From Bacillota bacterium (lineage in GTDB: Bacteria; Bacillota; Clostridia; Christensenellales; SZUA-584), in contig JAEWCC010000006.1 in the NCBI GenBank assembly GCA_023390815.1, positions 1-64,000 of the forward strand: a DNA stretch of 64,000 nucleotides, written 5' to 3'. The translations under genes and the position numbers were made by a program. Positions within the stretch are counted from its first letter, which is position 1; every line of letters begins with the position of its first letter. This document shows positions 24,790-34,609 of this stretch, one piece after another. The notes under the pieces were generated by a model. It saw nothing but the letters and a program-made list of their open reading frames with translations, was not told where the DNA came from and searched no databases.

Positions 24790-25284
24790 ATGCATCACGA
24801 AGAACCAATCGATAAGCCGCTGCACGTCGCGCCGCTGAGCGAAGCGGATGCCCGCGAAGTATGCGCGTGGCACTACGAAGGCGAATACGCCGTGTATAAC
24901 ATCCCCGGTTGGGAGACGGTCGTTTCCCAGCGCTGGGGCATCGCGGACGAGGCGGTGCGCGTACGCGAGTTTTATTCCCTGAGGAATGAACAGGGTCAGT
25001 TGGTCGGCTTTTTCCGCCTGCGCCCGCAAGATCATTGCCTGCTGGTAAGCCTCGGCCTCAAACCCGAATGCTGCGGCAAGGGGCTAGGCAAAGCCGTGCT
25101 GGCGCTGATCGTTGCGGAGGCAAAGCGTGCAGCGCCCGACAGGCGGCTGGAACTCGAGGTGCGTTCGTTCAACCGGCGCGCGATCGTCTGCTACGAGCGC
25201 TTCGGCTTTTCCGTCATCAATACGTATTTTAAGGAAACGCCAGTCGGTAACGATATATTCATACGGATGGCGCTTATCACATAG
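24790..25284 (+). CDS. GNAT-family N-acetyltransferase
   Basis: 164 residues. The GNAT acetyl-CoA loop motif is seen as LVSLGLKPECCGKGLGKAVL (Q/RxxGxG/A type, here CCGKGLGKA), followed by LELEVRSFNRRAIVCYERFG, which is motif B, and FKETPVGNDIFIRM. GAGGAG seven bases upstream supports the ATG. A TATAAT box lies upstream. The substrate cannot be told. It lies 26 bases before the alpha/beta hydrolase on the same strand. Confidence 0.9.
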   Translation: MHHEEPIDKPLHVAPLSEADAREVCAWHYEGEYAVYNIPGWETVVSQRWGIADEAVRVREFYSLRNEQGQLVGFFRLRPQDHCLLVSLGLKPECCGKGLGKAVLALIVAEAKRAAPDRRLELEVRSFNRRAIVCYERFGFSVINTYFKETPVGNDIFIRMALIT

Positions 25285-25310
25285 GCTGGTACTGCAAAGG
25301 AGGTCTCGCA

Positions 25311-26051
25311 ATGTATTTTGACGAATATGGCAGCCGCGAAAACCCCACGGTGGTGCTGCTGCACGGCGCGGGCGTGGTGGATACATTCGCCCGGCAATAC
25401 GAAGCGCTCGCCGGGTATCACTTCGTCGTACCGCACCTTTACGGCAGCGGGCAGGAGACCGCTGAGCCTTATACGCCCGACAAGGCCATCGCCGCCGTGC
25501 TGGAGATCATTCGCGATCTCGGCAAGGAAAAGGTTTCGCTCGTCGGGCATTCCATGGGCGGGCAGCTCTCCGTCGCGCTGGCAACGCGGCACGAGGCGCT
25601 GTTCGACCGCGCGGCCTTCTTAAGCCCCTGGGTTTGTTCCACCGAGAAGACCGTGCGGATGTATGGAAAGCTGGCGGGCATCATGGCCGCACTGATGCGG
25701 GTAAGCAGTCTCGTACGGATTCAGGCGAAGTACTGGGGCTTCACACCCGAGCAGACGGAATTCATGGCGGGCTATTCGCGCAATATCACCAAAGAGCAGT
25801 ACGCCGCGTGGTTTACCAGGCGCATTTTCCTTGACGATCTGCCCGGCTACTCCAGTGTGCGCATCCCCATGCTCGCGGTGTGCGGCGAGAAGGAAATCAA
25901 GGAGATGAAGCATTCGGTCGAAGAGCTTGGGCGGCGCAATCCGCGTTGCAAAACGATCATACTACCCGGCGCGCGCCACGACTTTCCGCTGCGCAATTCA
26001 GAAGCGCTGAATCCCATTTTGCTGAGCTTTTTGCGCAGCCCCGTCGCTTGA
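25311..26051 (+). CDS. Alpha/beta hydrolase
   Basis: 246 residues with the alpha/beta hydrolase core: oxyanion segment VVLLHGAGVVDTFARQYEAL, nucleophile elbow GHSMGG (Ser near residue 82), acid region around MLAVCGEKEIKEMKHS, and catalytic His in GARHDFPLRN. A strong AAAGGAGG site precedes the ATG. It probably shares a transcript with the GNAT gene. The substrate is not predictable. Confidence 0.9.
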   Translation: MYFDEYGSRENPTVVLLHGAGVVDTFARQYEALAGYHFVVPHLYGSGQETAEPYTPDKAIAAVLEIIRDLGKEKVSLVGHSMGGQLSVALATRHEALFDRAAFLSPWVCSTEKTVRMYGKLAGIMAALMRVSSLVRIQAKYWGFTPEQTEFMAGYSRNITKEQYAAWFTRRIFLDDLPGYSSVRIPMLAVCGEKEIKEMKHSVEELGRRNPRCKTIILPGARHDFPLRNSEALNPILLSFLRSPVA

Positions 26052-26076
26052 CTTTGCCTTGCTGCTATGTTACGAT
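26048..26076 (+). promoter_or_regulatory. Promoter of the T-box operon
   Basis: TTGACT (26048-26053), 17 bases, TACGAT (26071-26076), about 20 bases before the T-box stem I; the -35 box overlaps the hydrolase stop codon. Confidence 0.5.
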
Positions 26077-26094
26077 AATAGAAATATCAAACGC

Positions 26095-26337
26095 GTAGAC
26101 GGAAGATGCGTCGCGCAAGCGCTTTTTACAGAGAGCCTCCGGCTGGTGGAAGGAGGCAAAAGCCGCGCAGACTGCAATCACTTCCCGAGCGGCGGCCTTG
26201 AAACGAGTAAAGGCCGACGGAATGTGCACCGTTACACGCAACGGGCTTGTCAGAGCCTTGAGTGGGCCTTTTTTGGCCAAACTGGGTGGTACCGCGAATC
26301 ACACTTCGTCCCATAGATGGGATTGAGGTGTTTTTTA
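26095..26337 (+). ncRNA. T-box leader, specifier probably ATC (Ile)
   Basis: Stem I contains AGAGAG, GGCTGGTGGAAGG and the base pairing GGAAG/CTTCC. The T-box consensus TGGGTGGTACCGCG is at 26283-26296. A terminator CACACTTCGTCCCA/TGGGATTGAGGTGT with TTTTTT ends it (26299-26337). In the specifier loop the codon lying just before A-CTTCC is ATC, so isoleucine is the best reading, made by hand. The downstream genes are an XRE-cupin regulator and an acyl-CoA synthetase rather than a tRNA synthetase or amino-acid gene. Confidence 0.9.
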
Positions 26338-26368
26338 TTTCCCGGAAATATAAAAGGAGGGATACCCC

Positions 26369-26923
26369 ATGGAAGAGCGAATTATGCTGATCGCCCAGCG
26401 CATGAAAGCGCTGCGCGAGATTATGGACGTGACCGTGGCCGAGATGGCGCAGGCGGTGCATCTCACAGAGGCGGAATACCTGGAATATGAGGCAGGCAAA
26501 CACGATTTCTCGTTCTCGCTGCTGTATTCCGTGGCGGGCAAACTGGGCGTGGACATCGTCGATCTGATGATGGGCGAAGCGCCGCGGCTCTCGGTATGCT
26601 CGTTCGTCAAGCACGGCGAAGGCCTCAAGCTGGAGCGCCGCAAGGAGTACAAGTACGAGCATCTGGCCTACATTTTCAAGAACAAGAAGATGGAGCCGTT
26701 CCTCGTCACGGTAGAACCGAAGGATACCGACGCGAAATCGCACCAGAACGCGCACGAGGGACAGGAGTTTGACTACGTGCTATCCGGCAGCATGATGCTC
26801 TACATCGACAAGCAGGAGCTGCTGTTGCACGAGGGCGACGCGGTCTACTTTGACGCGCAGCATCCGCACGCCATGCAGGCCGTGGGCGGCACTTGCCGCT
26901 TCCTTGCCATCATTGCCAAATAG
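26369..26923 (+). CDS. XRE-family regulator with C-terminal cupin domain
   Basis: 184 residues: helix-turn-helix at about 8-62 (RMKALREIMDVTVAEMAQAV, LTEAEYLEYEAGKHDFSFSL), then a small beta-barrel cupin (about 105-180) with EGQEFDYVLSGSMMLYIDKQ, LHEGDAVYFDAQHPHAMQAV. Proteins of this design are ligand-sensing regulators. It follows the T-box terminator by about 30 bases, with AAAGGAGG upstream, and precedes the acyl-CoA synthetase by nine bases, so it is in the same operon and may sense a product of that enzyme (inference). Confidence 0.92.
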   Translation: MEERIMLIAQRMKALREIMDVTVAEMAQAVHLTEAEYLEYEAGKHDFSFSLLYSVAGKLGVDIVDLMMGEAPRLSVCSFVKHGEGLKLERRKEYKYEHLAYIFKNKKMEPFLVTVEPKDTDAKSHQNAHEGQEFDYVLSGSMMLYIDKQELLLHEGDAVYFDAQHPHAMQAVGGTCRFLAIIAK

Positions 26924-26932
26924 GGGGATACG

Positions 26933-28588
26933 ATGAGGATATTCGAAAAATACGCAAAGGCGGACTTTGCATCCTACAAGGACTTTCAGCAAAACTTTAA
27001 GATCACCGTTCCGGAGCGGTTCAATTTCGCCTACGACGTGCTCGACGAGCTGGCGGCTGAGAAGCCGGACAAGACCGCGCTCTACTGGACAAACGACCAA
27101 GGCGTGAAGCGCGTGTTCAGCTTCGGCGACATGAAGCGCCTATCTGACAAGGCCGCGAACTACCTCTCCTCGCTCGGCATCGGCAAGGGCGACAAGGTGA
27201 TGATCATATTAAAGCGCGACTGGCAGTTCTGGCACACCATCATGGCGCTGCACAAGTTGGGGGCCGTCACGATCCCCGCGACTCACCTACTGACCGAAAA
27301 GGACATCACCTACCGCGTGAACGCGGCGGGCGTGAAGGCGATTATCTGCACGGACTTCGGCGAGATCAAGACGCGCATCGATAACGCCAAGGACGTGCCG
27401 ACGCTGGAACTCAAGCTGCTCTGCGGCGACTGTGACGGCTGGCTCAACTACGACAAAGGCGTGGAGGAGGCGAGCGAGCAGTACGTCAAACCGGCCCCGG
27501 AAAACCTGCCGGACAACGGCGACATCATGCTGCTGTACTTTACCTCCGGCACGACCGGCATGCCCAAGATGGTGGCGCATTCGTACACTTACCCGCTGGG
27601 GCACATCCCCACGGCGGTGTTCTGGCATAACGCCGACCCGGACGGCATGCACCTGACCGTCTCCGAGACCGGCTGGGCAAAATCCGTATGGGGCAAGCTG
27701 TACGGACAGTGGCTGGCGGAGACCGCGATATTCGTTTACGACCACGAAAAGTTTGTACCGGCGGAGATGCTTAAGGCCATCTGCGAGCACAAGGTGACGA
27801 CGTTCTGCGCGCCGCCGACCATCTACCGGTACTTTATCAAAGAGGACCTCAAGCAGTACGATTTCTCGCACATGAAGTGGGCAACCACCGCGGGCGAGCC
27901 GCTGAACCCCGAGGTGTTCAACCAGTTCGAGAAGGCCACCGGCCTCAAGCTTTTTGAGATATACGGCCAAACCGAGCTGACCGTGACGGTGGGCACGTTC
28001 ATCTGGATGACCCCGAAGCCCGGTTCCATGGGCAAGCCCTCGCCGCTGTTCGACGTGGAGATTGTGGACGAGGACGGCAACCCCTCCAAGTGGGGCGAGC
28101 CGGGCGAGATCGTGGTGCGCACTGATAAGGGCGTGAACCCCGGCATGTTCCTCGGCTACTACCGCGATGAGGAGCTCACGAACCGCGTATGGCACGACGG
28201 CATGTATCACACGGGCGACGTGGCGTGGAAGGACGAGGAAGGCTACTACTGGTATGTGGGCCGCACGGACGACGTGATCAAGTCCTCCGGCTACCGCATC
28301 GGGCCGTTCGAGGTGGAGAGCGCGCTGATGGAGCATCCGGCGGTGCTGGAGACCGCCATCACGGGCGTGCCGCATCCCGACCGCGGTCAGATCGTGAAGG
28401 CCACCATCGTGCTCGCCAAAGGCTATGAGCCCTCCGACGCGCTCAAAAAGGAACTGCAGGAGCACGTGAAGCACGTGACCGCGCCGTACAAGTACCCGCG
28501 CGAGATTGAGTTTGTAAAGGAGCTTCCGAAGACCATCAGCGGCAAGATCCGCCGCGTGGAGCTGCGGGAAAAGGACAAAGCGAAATAG
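26933..28588 (+). CDS. AMP-forming acyl-CoA synthetase
   Basis: 551 residues of the adenylate-forming (ANL) family. The P-loop LLYFTSGTTGMPKMVAHS lies near residue 200, the GQTE motif (EIYGQTELTV) near 345, the hinge YYWYVGRTDDVIKSSGYRIG near 440-460, and the catalytic lysine in PKTISGKIRRVEL near 535. The sequence resembles acetyl/medium-chain acyl-CoA synthetases. It activates a carboxylic acid with ATP and CoA. The Ile T-box upstream suggests a short branched-chain acid linked to isoleucine metabolism, which is inference only. A strong terminator follows. Confidence 0.92.
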   Translation: MRIFEKYAKADFASYKDFQQNFKITVPERFNFAYDVLDELAAEKPDKTALYWTNDQGVKRVFSFGDMKRLSDKAANYLSSLGIGKGDKVMIILKRDWQFWHTIMALHKLGAVTIPATHLLTEKDITYRVNAAGVKAIICTDFGEIKTRIDNAKDVPTLELKLLCGDCDGWLNYDKGVEEASEQYVKPAPENLPDNGDIMLLYFTSGTTGMPKMVAHSYTYPLGHIPTAVFWHNADPDGMHLTVSETGWAKSVWGKLYGQWLAETAIFVYDHEKFVPAEMLKAICEHKVTTFCAPPTIYRYFIKEDLKQYDFSHMKWATTAGEPLNPEVFNQFEKATGLKLFEIYGQTELTVTVGTFIWMTPKPGSMGKPSPLFDVEIVDEDGNPSKWGEPGEIVVRTDKGVNPGMFLGYYRDEELTNRVWHDGMYHTGDVAWKDEEGYYWYVGRTDDVIKSSGYRIGPFEVESALMEHPAVLETAITGVPHPDRGQIVKATIVLAKGYEPSDALKKELQEHVKHVTAPYKYPREIEFVKELPKTISGKIRRVELREKDKAK

Positions 28589-28607
28589 CAATTGACTGGT
28601 GGGGGGG

Positions 28608-28645
28608 AAAGCAGCGCCGGCGGAAACGTCGGCGCTGCTTTGCTT
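28608..28645 (+). terminator. Terminator of the T-box operon
   Basis: 12-bp arms AAAGCAGCGCCG and CGGCGCTGCTTT with a 10-base loop. The following 150 bases hold no recognisable feature. Confidence 0.85.
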
Positions 28646-28798
28646 TACTGTGTTTTCACGGAAACTTTAGTATTAACTATAGTAAATTGTGGCAAGAGCT
28701 TTTCTATGTTGACCGCAGTCGGCCAAGCATTTCCCGACATTTTAAAGTTGACAGTTCCGTTATTTTATTTTTTTACCACCATTAGGTAAATTGCGAAA

Positions 28799-31700
28799 CT
28801 ATTCTAGTGGCAGCCGTATGTCATTTACACTTATGGGGGCGATGTTTTTCTCTATGCGATCCTCATAGCATGTAAGGCAGCAGTATATTTCCGTATGCAC
28901 ATGGATCTCGTCTCCTTCCCATCCCGAGGTAATGACAACATACTGTCCTTCACTAACAGATGAGAGTGCTTCACCCAATCCAACACTAATAACAGTACCA
29001 CTGATTACGGAAATCACGATAGGCACTGTTGCGGGTATAAAAACAGCTGCATATAGCCCATTCAAAAGACTTATCGAAACTTGATCTACCACTTCTTCAG
29101 ATTTTGTAACTTTATGATAAATCGTTTCTGGCGAATCGGGTAGACAATAGTCTTTAATATTCGTTTCAGAATGATCCGATACCCAACTCCAATAATATCC
29201 TTTGACCTTATACCTCGCAACACTTTCGGGCATTGGCATCGTAAAAGAATAACTGCCGGGCGTTGTTTCAACATTATGATCATTTCGAAACGGATCTTGC
29301 AAAACACGATAGCAATCATATCCAATCGTTATAATTATATTATCGGGGATTACCTCATTGACCCGATAATTAACCGTCAACGCATTTCCGCCAACTTCAG
29401 TCTCGGTTACATCGATGAAAGTATTAAAGTCACAATGTTTGCCACAATTCACGCAAGTATCATTAGTTGCATCATAATCATGTTCTACCATAAACGATAC
29501 GGTGACTGTTACATCGCAGTAAGGCATTATAAATGTGCGAATATCGCCCGACCCGATTAGCGTTAATTTCATTCCGGAATCATTTCTCACTACCCTGACC
29601 GTATCGATTATACGACACATATCGGGAGTTATCGATATCGTTATCGCGCTACCGGGTGTTCCCCATGCAGGCACTTCAAATGATCCGTCTGTCGTTGTTG
29701 CCTTTATTATCGTATATGGTATTGCTGTAAACGATACACTGACTGTTACAGCACAGTAAGGCATTGTAAATGTGCGTGAATCGCCAGTCCCGCTTACCGT
29801 TAATTCTATTCCGTTGTCATTTCTCACTACTCTGACCATATCAAGTAAATAGCCGGCATCAGGCGTGATCGACGATATTGTTATTGTGCTTCCGCCGGTT
29901 CCCGATTCCAGCACTTCAAATGATCCGTTTGTCAGTGTTGACTTTATTATGTCATATGTTTCTTTAAACGAAATATTGACTGTTACTTCACAGTAAGGCA
30001 TTGTAAATGTGCGTGAACTGCCCGACCCGCTTACCGTTAATTCTATCCCGTTGTCATTTCTCACTACCCTGACCATATCAATTGAATAACCAAAATCAGG
30101 AGTGATCGATGATATCGTTATTGTGCTTCCGGGGATACCTGATGCCGGGACTGTAAATGATCCTTCAGCAGAAGTTGACTTTATGATCGCATAAGGCGCC
30201 AAGGTAAACGATACGGCTACTGTTACATCACAATAAGGCATTGTAAATGTGCGCGAATCGTCCGATCCGCTTACCGTTAATTCAATTCCGTTGTCATTTC
30301 TCACTACGCTGACAACATCGATTGAATAACCGGCATCAGGCGTAATCGATGATATCGTTATTGTGCTTCCGGGAGTCCCCAATGTCGGCACTGTAAATGA
30401 TCCGTCTGCAGGTGTTGACTTTATTATCGTATATGGTGTTAGTATAAACGATACATCGACTGTTACATCACAGTAAGGCATTGTAAATATGCGTGAATTG
30501 CCCGACCCGCTTACCGTTAATTCTGTTCCGCTATCATTTCTCACTACCCTGACCATATCAAGTGAATAACCGGCATCAGGCGTGATCGATGATATCATTA
30601 TTGTGCTTCCACCGATTCCCGACGTCGGCACTGTAAATGAACCGTTTGTCGGTGTTGACTTTGTGATCGTATATATTTCTTTAAACGTTACGCTGACTGT
30701 CACATCACAGTAAGGCATAGTAAATGTACGTAAATAATTGCCCGACCCGTTTACCGTTAATTCTATCCCGTTATCATTTCTCACTACCCTGACCATATCA
30801 ATTGAATAGCCAAAATCAGCAGTGATCGATGATATCGTTATTGTGCTTCCGGGGGTTCCCAATGCCGGTACTGTAAAAGATCCGTTTGTCGGTGTTGATT
30901 TTATTATTGTATAAGGTGTCAGGGTAAACGAAACGCTGACTGTTACAGCACAGTAAGGCATTGTAAATGTGCGTGAATCGCCAGTCCCGCTTACCGTTAA
31001 TTCTGTTCCGTTATCATTTCTCACTACGCTGACCATATCAATTGAATAATCGTTATCAGGAGTGATCGATGATATTGTTATTGTGCTTCCGCCGGTTCCC
31101 GACGTCGGCACTGAAAACGATCCGGCAACAGGTGTTGACTTTGTTATGGCATAAGGTGTCAGCGTAAACGAAACGCTGACTGTTACAGCACAGTAAGGCA
31201 TTGTAAATGTGCGTGAGCTGCCCGACCCGCTTATTGTTAATTCTGTTCCGTTGTCATTTCTCACTACCCTGACCATATCGATTGAATAGCCGAAATCAGG
31301 AGCGATTGATGATATCGTTATTGTGCTTCCGCCGGTTTCCGATGCCGGCACTGTAAATGATCCGTTTGTCGGTGTTGACTTTATTATGTCATATATTTCT
31401 TTAAACGTTACGCTGACTGTTACAGCACAGTAAGGCATTGTAAATGTGCGTGCACTGCCCGATCCGTTAACCGTTAATTCTGTTCCGTTGTCATTTCTCA
31501 CGACTCTGACCATATCAATTGAATAACCGAAATCAGGAGTGATCGATGATATCGTTATTGTGCTTCCGGGGGGTCCCAATGTCGGCACTGAAAACGACCC
31601 GCTTATCGGTGTTGACTTTATTATCGTATAAGGTGTCAGGGTAAACGAAACGCTGACTGTTACAGCACACGCTGGCATTGAAAATGTACGTGAACTGCCC

Positions 31701-32695
31701 GACCCGCTTACCGTTAATTCTGTTCCGTTGTCATTTCTCACTACCCTGACCATATCAAGTGAATAACTGGCATCAGGCGTGATCGATGAGATCGTTATCG
31801 TGCTTCCGATGGTTCCCGATGCCGGCACTGAAAATGATCCATTTGTTGATGCTGACTTGGTTATCGTATAAGATATTGCTGTAAACGAAACGCTGACTGT
31901 TACAGCACAGTAAGGCATTGAAAATGTACGTGAACTGCCCGACCCACTCACTGTTAGTTCTATTCCGTTGTCATTTCTCACTACCCTGACCATATCTATT
32001 GAATAGCCGGTATTAGGATTTATCGACGATATCGTGATTGTGCTTCCCCCGGTTCCCGATGCCGGTACTGTAAAAGATCCGTTTGTCGGTGTTGACTTTG
32101 TGATCGTATAAGATATTGCCGTAAACGAAACGCTGACTGTTACAGTGCTGGCAGGCATTGTAAATGTGCGTGAACTGCCCGACCCACTTACCGTTAATGC
32201 GTTTCCGTTGTCATTTCTCACAACGCTGACCGTACCGATTGAATAACCGGTATCAGGCGTGATCGATGATATCGTTTTTGTGCTTCCAGTGGTTCCCGAT
32301 GTTGGCACTGTAAACGATCCGTTTGTCGGCGTTGTTTTTGTTATTGAATAAGATTTGGCTGTAAACGTTACACTGACTGTTACAGCTCAGTAAGGCATTG
32401 TAAATGTGCGTGAACTGCCCGACCCGCTTACCGTTAATTCTATTCCGTTGTCATTTCTCACTACCCTGACCGTACTGATTGAATAACCCGTATCAGGAGT
32501 TATCGATGATATCGTTTTTGTGCTTCCGCCGGTTCCCGATGTCGGCACTGAAAATGATCCGTGTGTCGGTGTTGACTTCGTTATGGCATAAGATGTTGCC
32601 GCAAATGCGTTACTCACCGGCATTAATGGAAGTAAAACAAGTACCGTTAATAAAAAGCTTATTATTTTATTGACTTTTTTGAACTTCCTACTCAT
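28799..32695 (-). pseudogene. Secreted 13-repeat protein interrupted by one in-frame TGA
   Basis: A single reading frame of ~1298 codons, opened by MSRKFKKVNKIISFLLTVLV (signal peptide; AGGAG upstream of the ATG at 32695). Thirteen ~80-residue repeats follow (ITKSTPTNGSFTVPASGTGG, ISSITPDAGYSIDMVRVVRN, DNGTELTVSG, RTFTMPYCAVTVSVSFT), which resemble InlB B-type repeats, and then a Cys-rich ~230-residue C-terminus (HDYDATNDTCVNCGKHC). No LPXTG signal is seen. In the first repeat MPYC is changed to MPY-stop: TGT has become TGA at 32389-32387. Translation from the native start would end after ~102 residues. Either a pseudogene, a recent point mutation, or a sequencing error. Confidence 0.85.
29480..32600 (-). 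repeat. Thirteen tandem ~240-bp coding repeats
   Basis: Each unit encodes ~80 residues; stretches such as TCATTTCTCACTACCCTGAC and TTACTGT recur with very few changes. High identity points to recent expansion or gene conversion. Confidence 0.9.
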
Positions 32696-32847
32696 TTTTT
32701 TCTCCTTTTTTACCCCTAAATGCTTTGCCATTTCGAGGTTCGTATGAATAAGTTCTTTAGCTTCCTGCACCCTCAAACGCCCATTTAAGCGCGGCCAATA
32801 AATGTTATAATATTTTACATTTTAAATAGGCATATTTCAATATTGCT

Positions 32848-32928
32848 TTTGTTAGATTTTTTACTATTTTGTTTGATCCTTAATTATTTTTTGTCTATTT
32901 GTTAGATCAACTACTGTTTTTGTTAGAT
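32848..32928. promoter_or_regulatory. Helically phased TTTGTTAGAT direct repeats
   Basis: Exact TTTGTTAGAT at 32848, 32898 and 32919, and a variant TTTGTTTGAT at 32868; spacings 20, 30 and 21 bases, about whole helical turns. The array is upstream of a TTGAAA-N17-TAAAAT promoter for the repeat protein on the minus strand (about 32808-32839), the position of an activator site. The pattern resembles LytTR-type direct repeats. Confidence 0.55.
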
Positions 32929-32929
32929 A

Positions 32930-33090
32930 TTTTATCATTGATCTACAATAAGAAATTTGAACTTAAGAAAAATGAGCCACACATGATATTTGCTTTTTTC
33001 TATATCCGCAATTAATTTTTGGTTAACCAACTGGAGATCATATCATTAATGGCATGCAATCCTCAGGCTGCTTGACGATGACCCGCATAA
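32930..33090. other. AT-rich intergenic stretch without recognised feature
   Basis: No credible gene, tRNA or strong hairpin was seen between the phased repeats and the CBO0543-like remnant. Confidence 0.5.
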
Positions 33091-33345
33091 GGCGAATGGC
33101 TGAATGATGAGCTGTTCAAGCTTAACTGGTGGATATTGCTAGCTTTCTTTCTTCTCAACCTGTTTTTGTGGTGGAAACTGGCCAAACAAGCGCCGGATAC
33201 CGCGCTGGTCATAATATGGGTTGTCGTACTGGATGAACCGGGCGAGGAACTTAGCCTTTGGTATTATACTTCGGACATCATCCCGCTGTTCCCCCCCATT
33301 ACCGCCATCAACGTATTCAGTCGCCCGCCACCTCATATATTGCCG
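33091..33345 (+). pseudogene. Remnant of a CBO0543-like membrane protein
   Basis: In the plus frame the peptide EWLNDELFKLNWWILLAFFL continues with LNLFLWWKLAKQAPDTALVI and LDEPGEELSLWYYTSDIIPL, the N-terminal helix and LDE-G-LW-Y pattern I associate with CBO0543-type membrane proteins. There is no start codon (a TAA lies just upstream), and after about 85 codons the sequence runs into a hairpin repeat (33350-33402). So it is a decayed 5' fragment, not an active gene. Confidence 0.5.
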
Positions 33346-33349
33346 TTAC

Positions 33350-33402
33350 AAAACGGGACGCCGTACCCTCTGGGGCACAAGCGGGCGGCGTCCCCTACAT
33401 AA
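33350..33402. repeat. GGGACG...CGTCCC hairpin repeat (family B)
   Basis: AACGGGACGCCGTACCCTCT...GGGCGGCGTCCCCTAC. Same end motif as the family B copies at 34079-34444 and 35534-35565. Confidence 0.6.
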
Positions 33403-33486
33403 GTACATATAAAAAGAACAGCTATCCGCTGCCCATCATTGTCAATCCGTTCTTCCCGTCACGATTTGTGCGTAACAATTATCGTG

Positions 33487-33957
33487 TTATTTCGGAGGAA
33501 ACGTCTTGCTTCTCTTATATATGATATCCAGTGTTTTGATCTGCTCATAGATGCCATTCACTTCAGACTCGATTTCCTGAACATCGATCCCTTTGCCCGA
33601 TATATCGTTCAATATCACACGAACAGCCTTGGCGTATTGGTTCTTGTATTGTGTATTCAGTTCTTTCCAGTTGATCCCCTTAAAATGCTCGGCCACCGTA
33701 GCGGAATAATCGATCTTCTTTTGAAGCATGAGCACAGCGATAACGGGGTAACCCATATACCCCTGAAAATAGGAGGCATTGTCGTTGGATGAATAGGTGT
33801 TATCCTGCCAACTGACCGTATATTCTTTTCTGTAATCAGACGAGCTGACCAGCGCATGGTCGCTAGCCATCTTGACACGCCCGTCTGCGATGGCACTAAA
33901 GGCTTCGTGAATTTTTTCAATGGGAGGGATGCCCCATTTTGAGCTTAGCGTTGGCAT
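33487..33957 (-). CDS. Conserved protein of unknown function
   Basis: 156 residues, no signal peptide or membrane helix. Notable segments are KWGIPPIEKIHEAFSAIADG, VSWQDNTYSSNDNASYFQGY and GYPVIAVLMLQKKIDYSATV; the C-terminal third is helical and charged. GGGGGAAC lies upstream of the ATG. It stands alone between repeats and gene remnants. I do not recognise the family. Reading frame integrity, a good ribosome site and balanced composition support a real gene. Confidence 0.7.
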   Translation of the reverse strand: MPTLSSKWGIPPIEKIHEAFSAIADGRVKMASDHALVSSSDYRKEYTVSWQDNTYSSNDNASYFQGYMGYPVIAVLMLQKKIDYSATVAEHFKGINWKELNTQYKNQYAKAVRVILNDISGKGIDVQEIESEVNGIYEQIKTLDIIYKRSKTFPPK

Positions 33958-34078
33958 AATTGTTCCCCCTGGGCTAAAATATACTTTTTCTAATCATAGC
34001 ATAATTTCAGGCAAAACGTTATCCGTTTCTCGGTCAGTGCCTATTGTATCCCATTATCAAAACCACCATGACACAAGC

Positions 34079-34444
34079 GGGACGTCCGGGGAGGCCGTCC
34101 CCTACGCGGCCAAAACGCCTCCCTCAGACGAGGGAGGTGGCGCGAAGCGCCGGAAGGAGTGAATCGCTCTCTTGATTATCTCTCCCTCAGTCGCCTTCGG
34201 CGACAGCTCCCTCGTCAGAGGGAGCCTTACGCGTCAACAAAAACCGCAACGATGCAAGCAGGACGTCCGGGAGGCCGTCCCCTACGCCGTATTTTGTAGG
34301 GGCGGTCCTCCGTGGCCGCCCGCACCGAAGCAGCAACCATCGCCGACGGATGTAACCTCGTAAAACTATTTCTAACGGATAGAAGATGCGTCAACAGAAG
34401 CCTTTACCTCACAGGGCGGGACGCCATGGGAGGTGTGCCCTACA
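34079..34444. repeat. Cluster of family A and B hairpin repeats
   Basis: Family B copies: GCGGGACGTCCGGGGAGGCC (from 34078) with GTCCCCTACG, a near copy from 34258 with a mirror GTAGGGGCGGTCCTCCGTGG (34297-34316), and a diverged copy at 34415-34444. Family A copy at 34115-34226: CCTCCCTCAGACGAGGGAGG ... GTCGCCTTCGGCGAC ... CTCCCTCGTCAGAGGGAG. No gene is seen in 33960-34600. Confidence 0.75.
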
Positions 34445-34609
34445 CGGTGCGTGCAAAAATGGGCCGATATTAACCAAGACGGCATATATCGTTACAACGC
34501 AAGCAGAACGATACGGGGGCGTTCCCTCGATACACACAGATTCTTTCGCGTTGCATGTTTGCCCGATCCATGATACGATTCATGCATTCTGTACTTTTGG
34601 AGTGTATGT

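Noticed and set aside
27287..28591. 434-codon open frame opposite the acyl-CoA synthetase
   Set aside because: Shadow frame; the plus-strand protein has all adenylate-forming motifs.
32387..32389. TGA read as selenocysteine in the repeat protein (it replaces a Cys codon)
   Set aside because: Cys to TGA is tempting, but no SECIS-like hairpin was seen directly downstream and the other repeats use plain Cys or Ala/Ser at the site; a nonsense mutation is simpler.
29480..32600. Possible CRISPR-like or satellite array from regularly spaced repeats
   Set aside because: The 240-bp units are contiguous, in frame and code for an 80-residue protein repeat; there are no short repeats with unique spacers.
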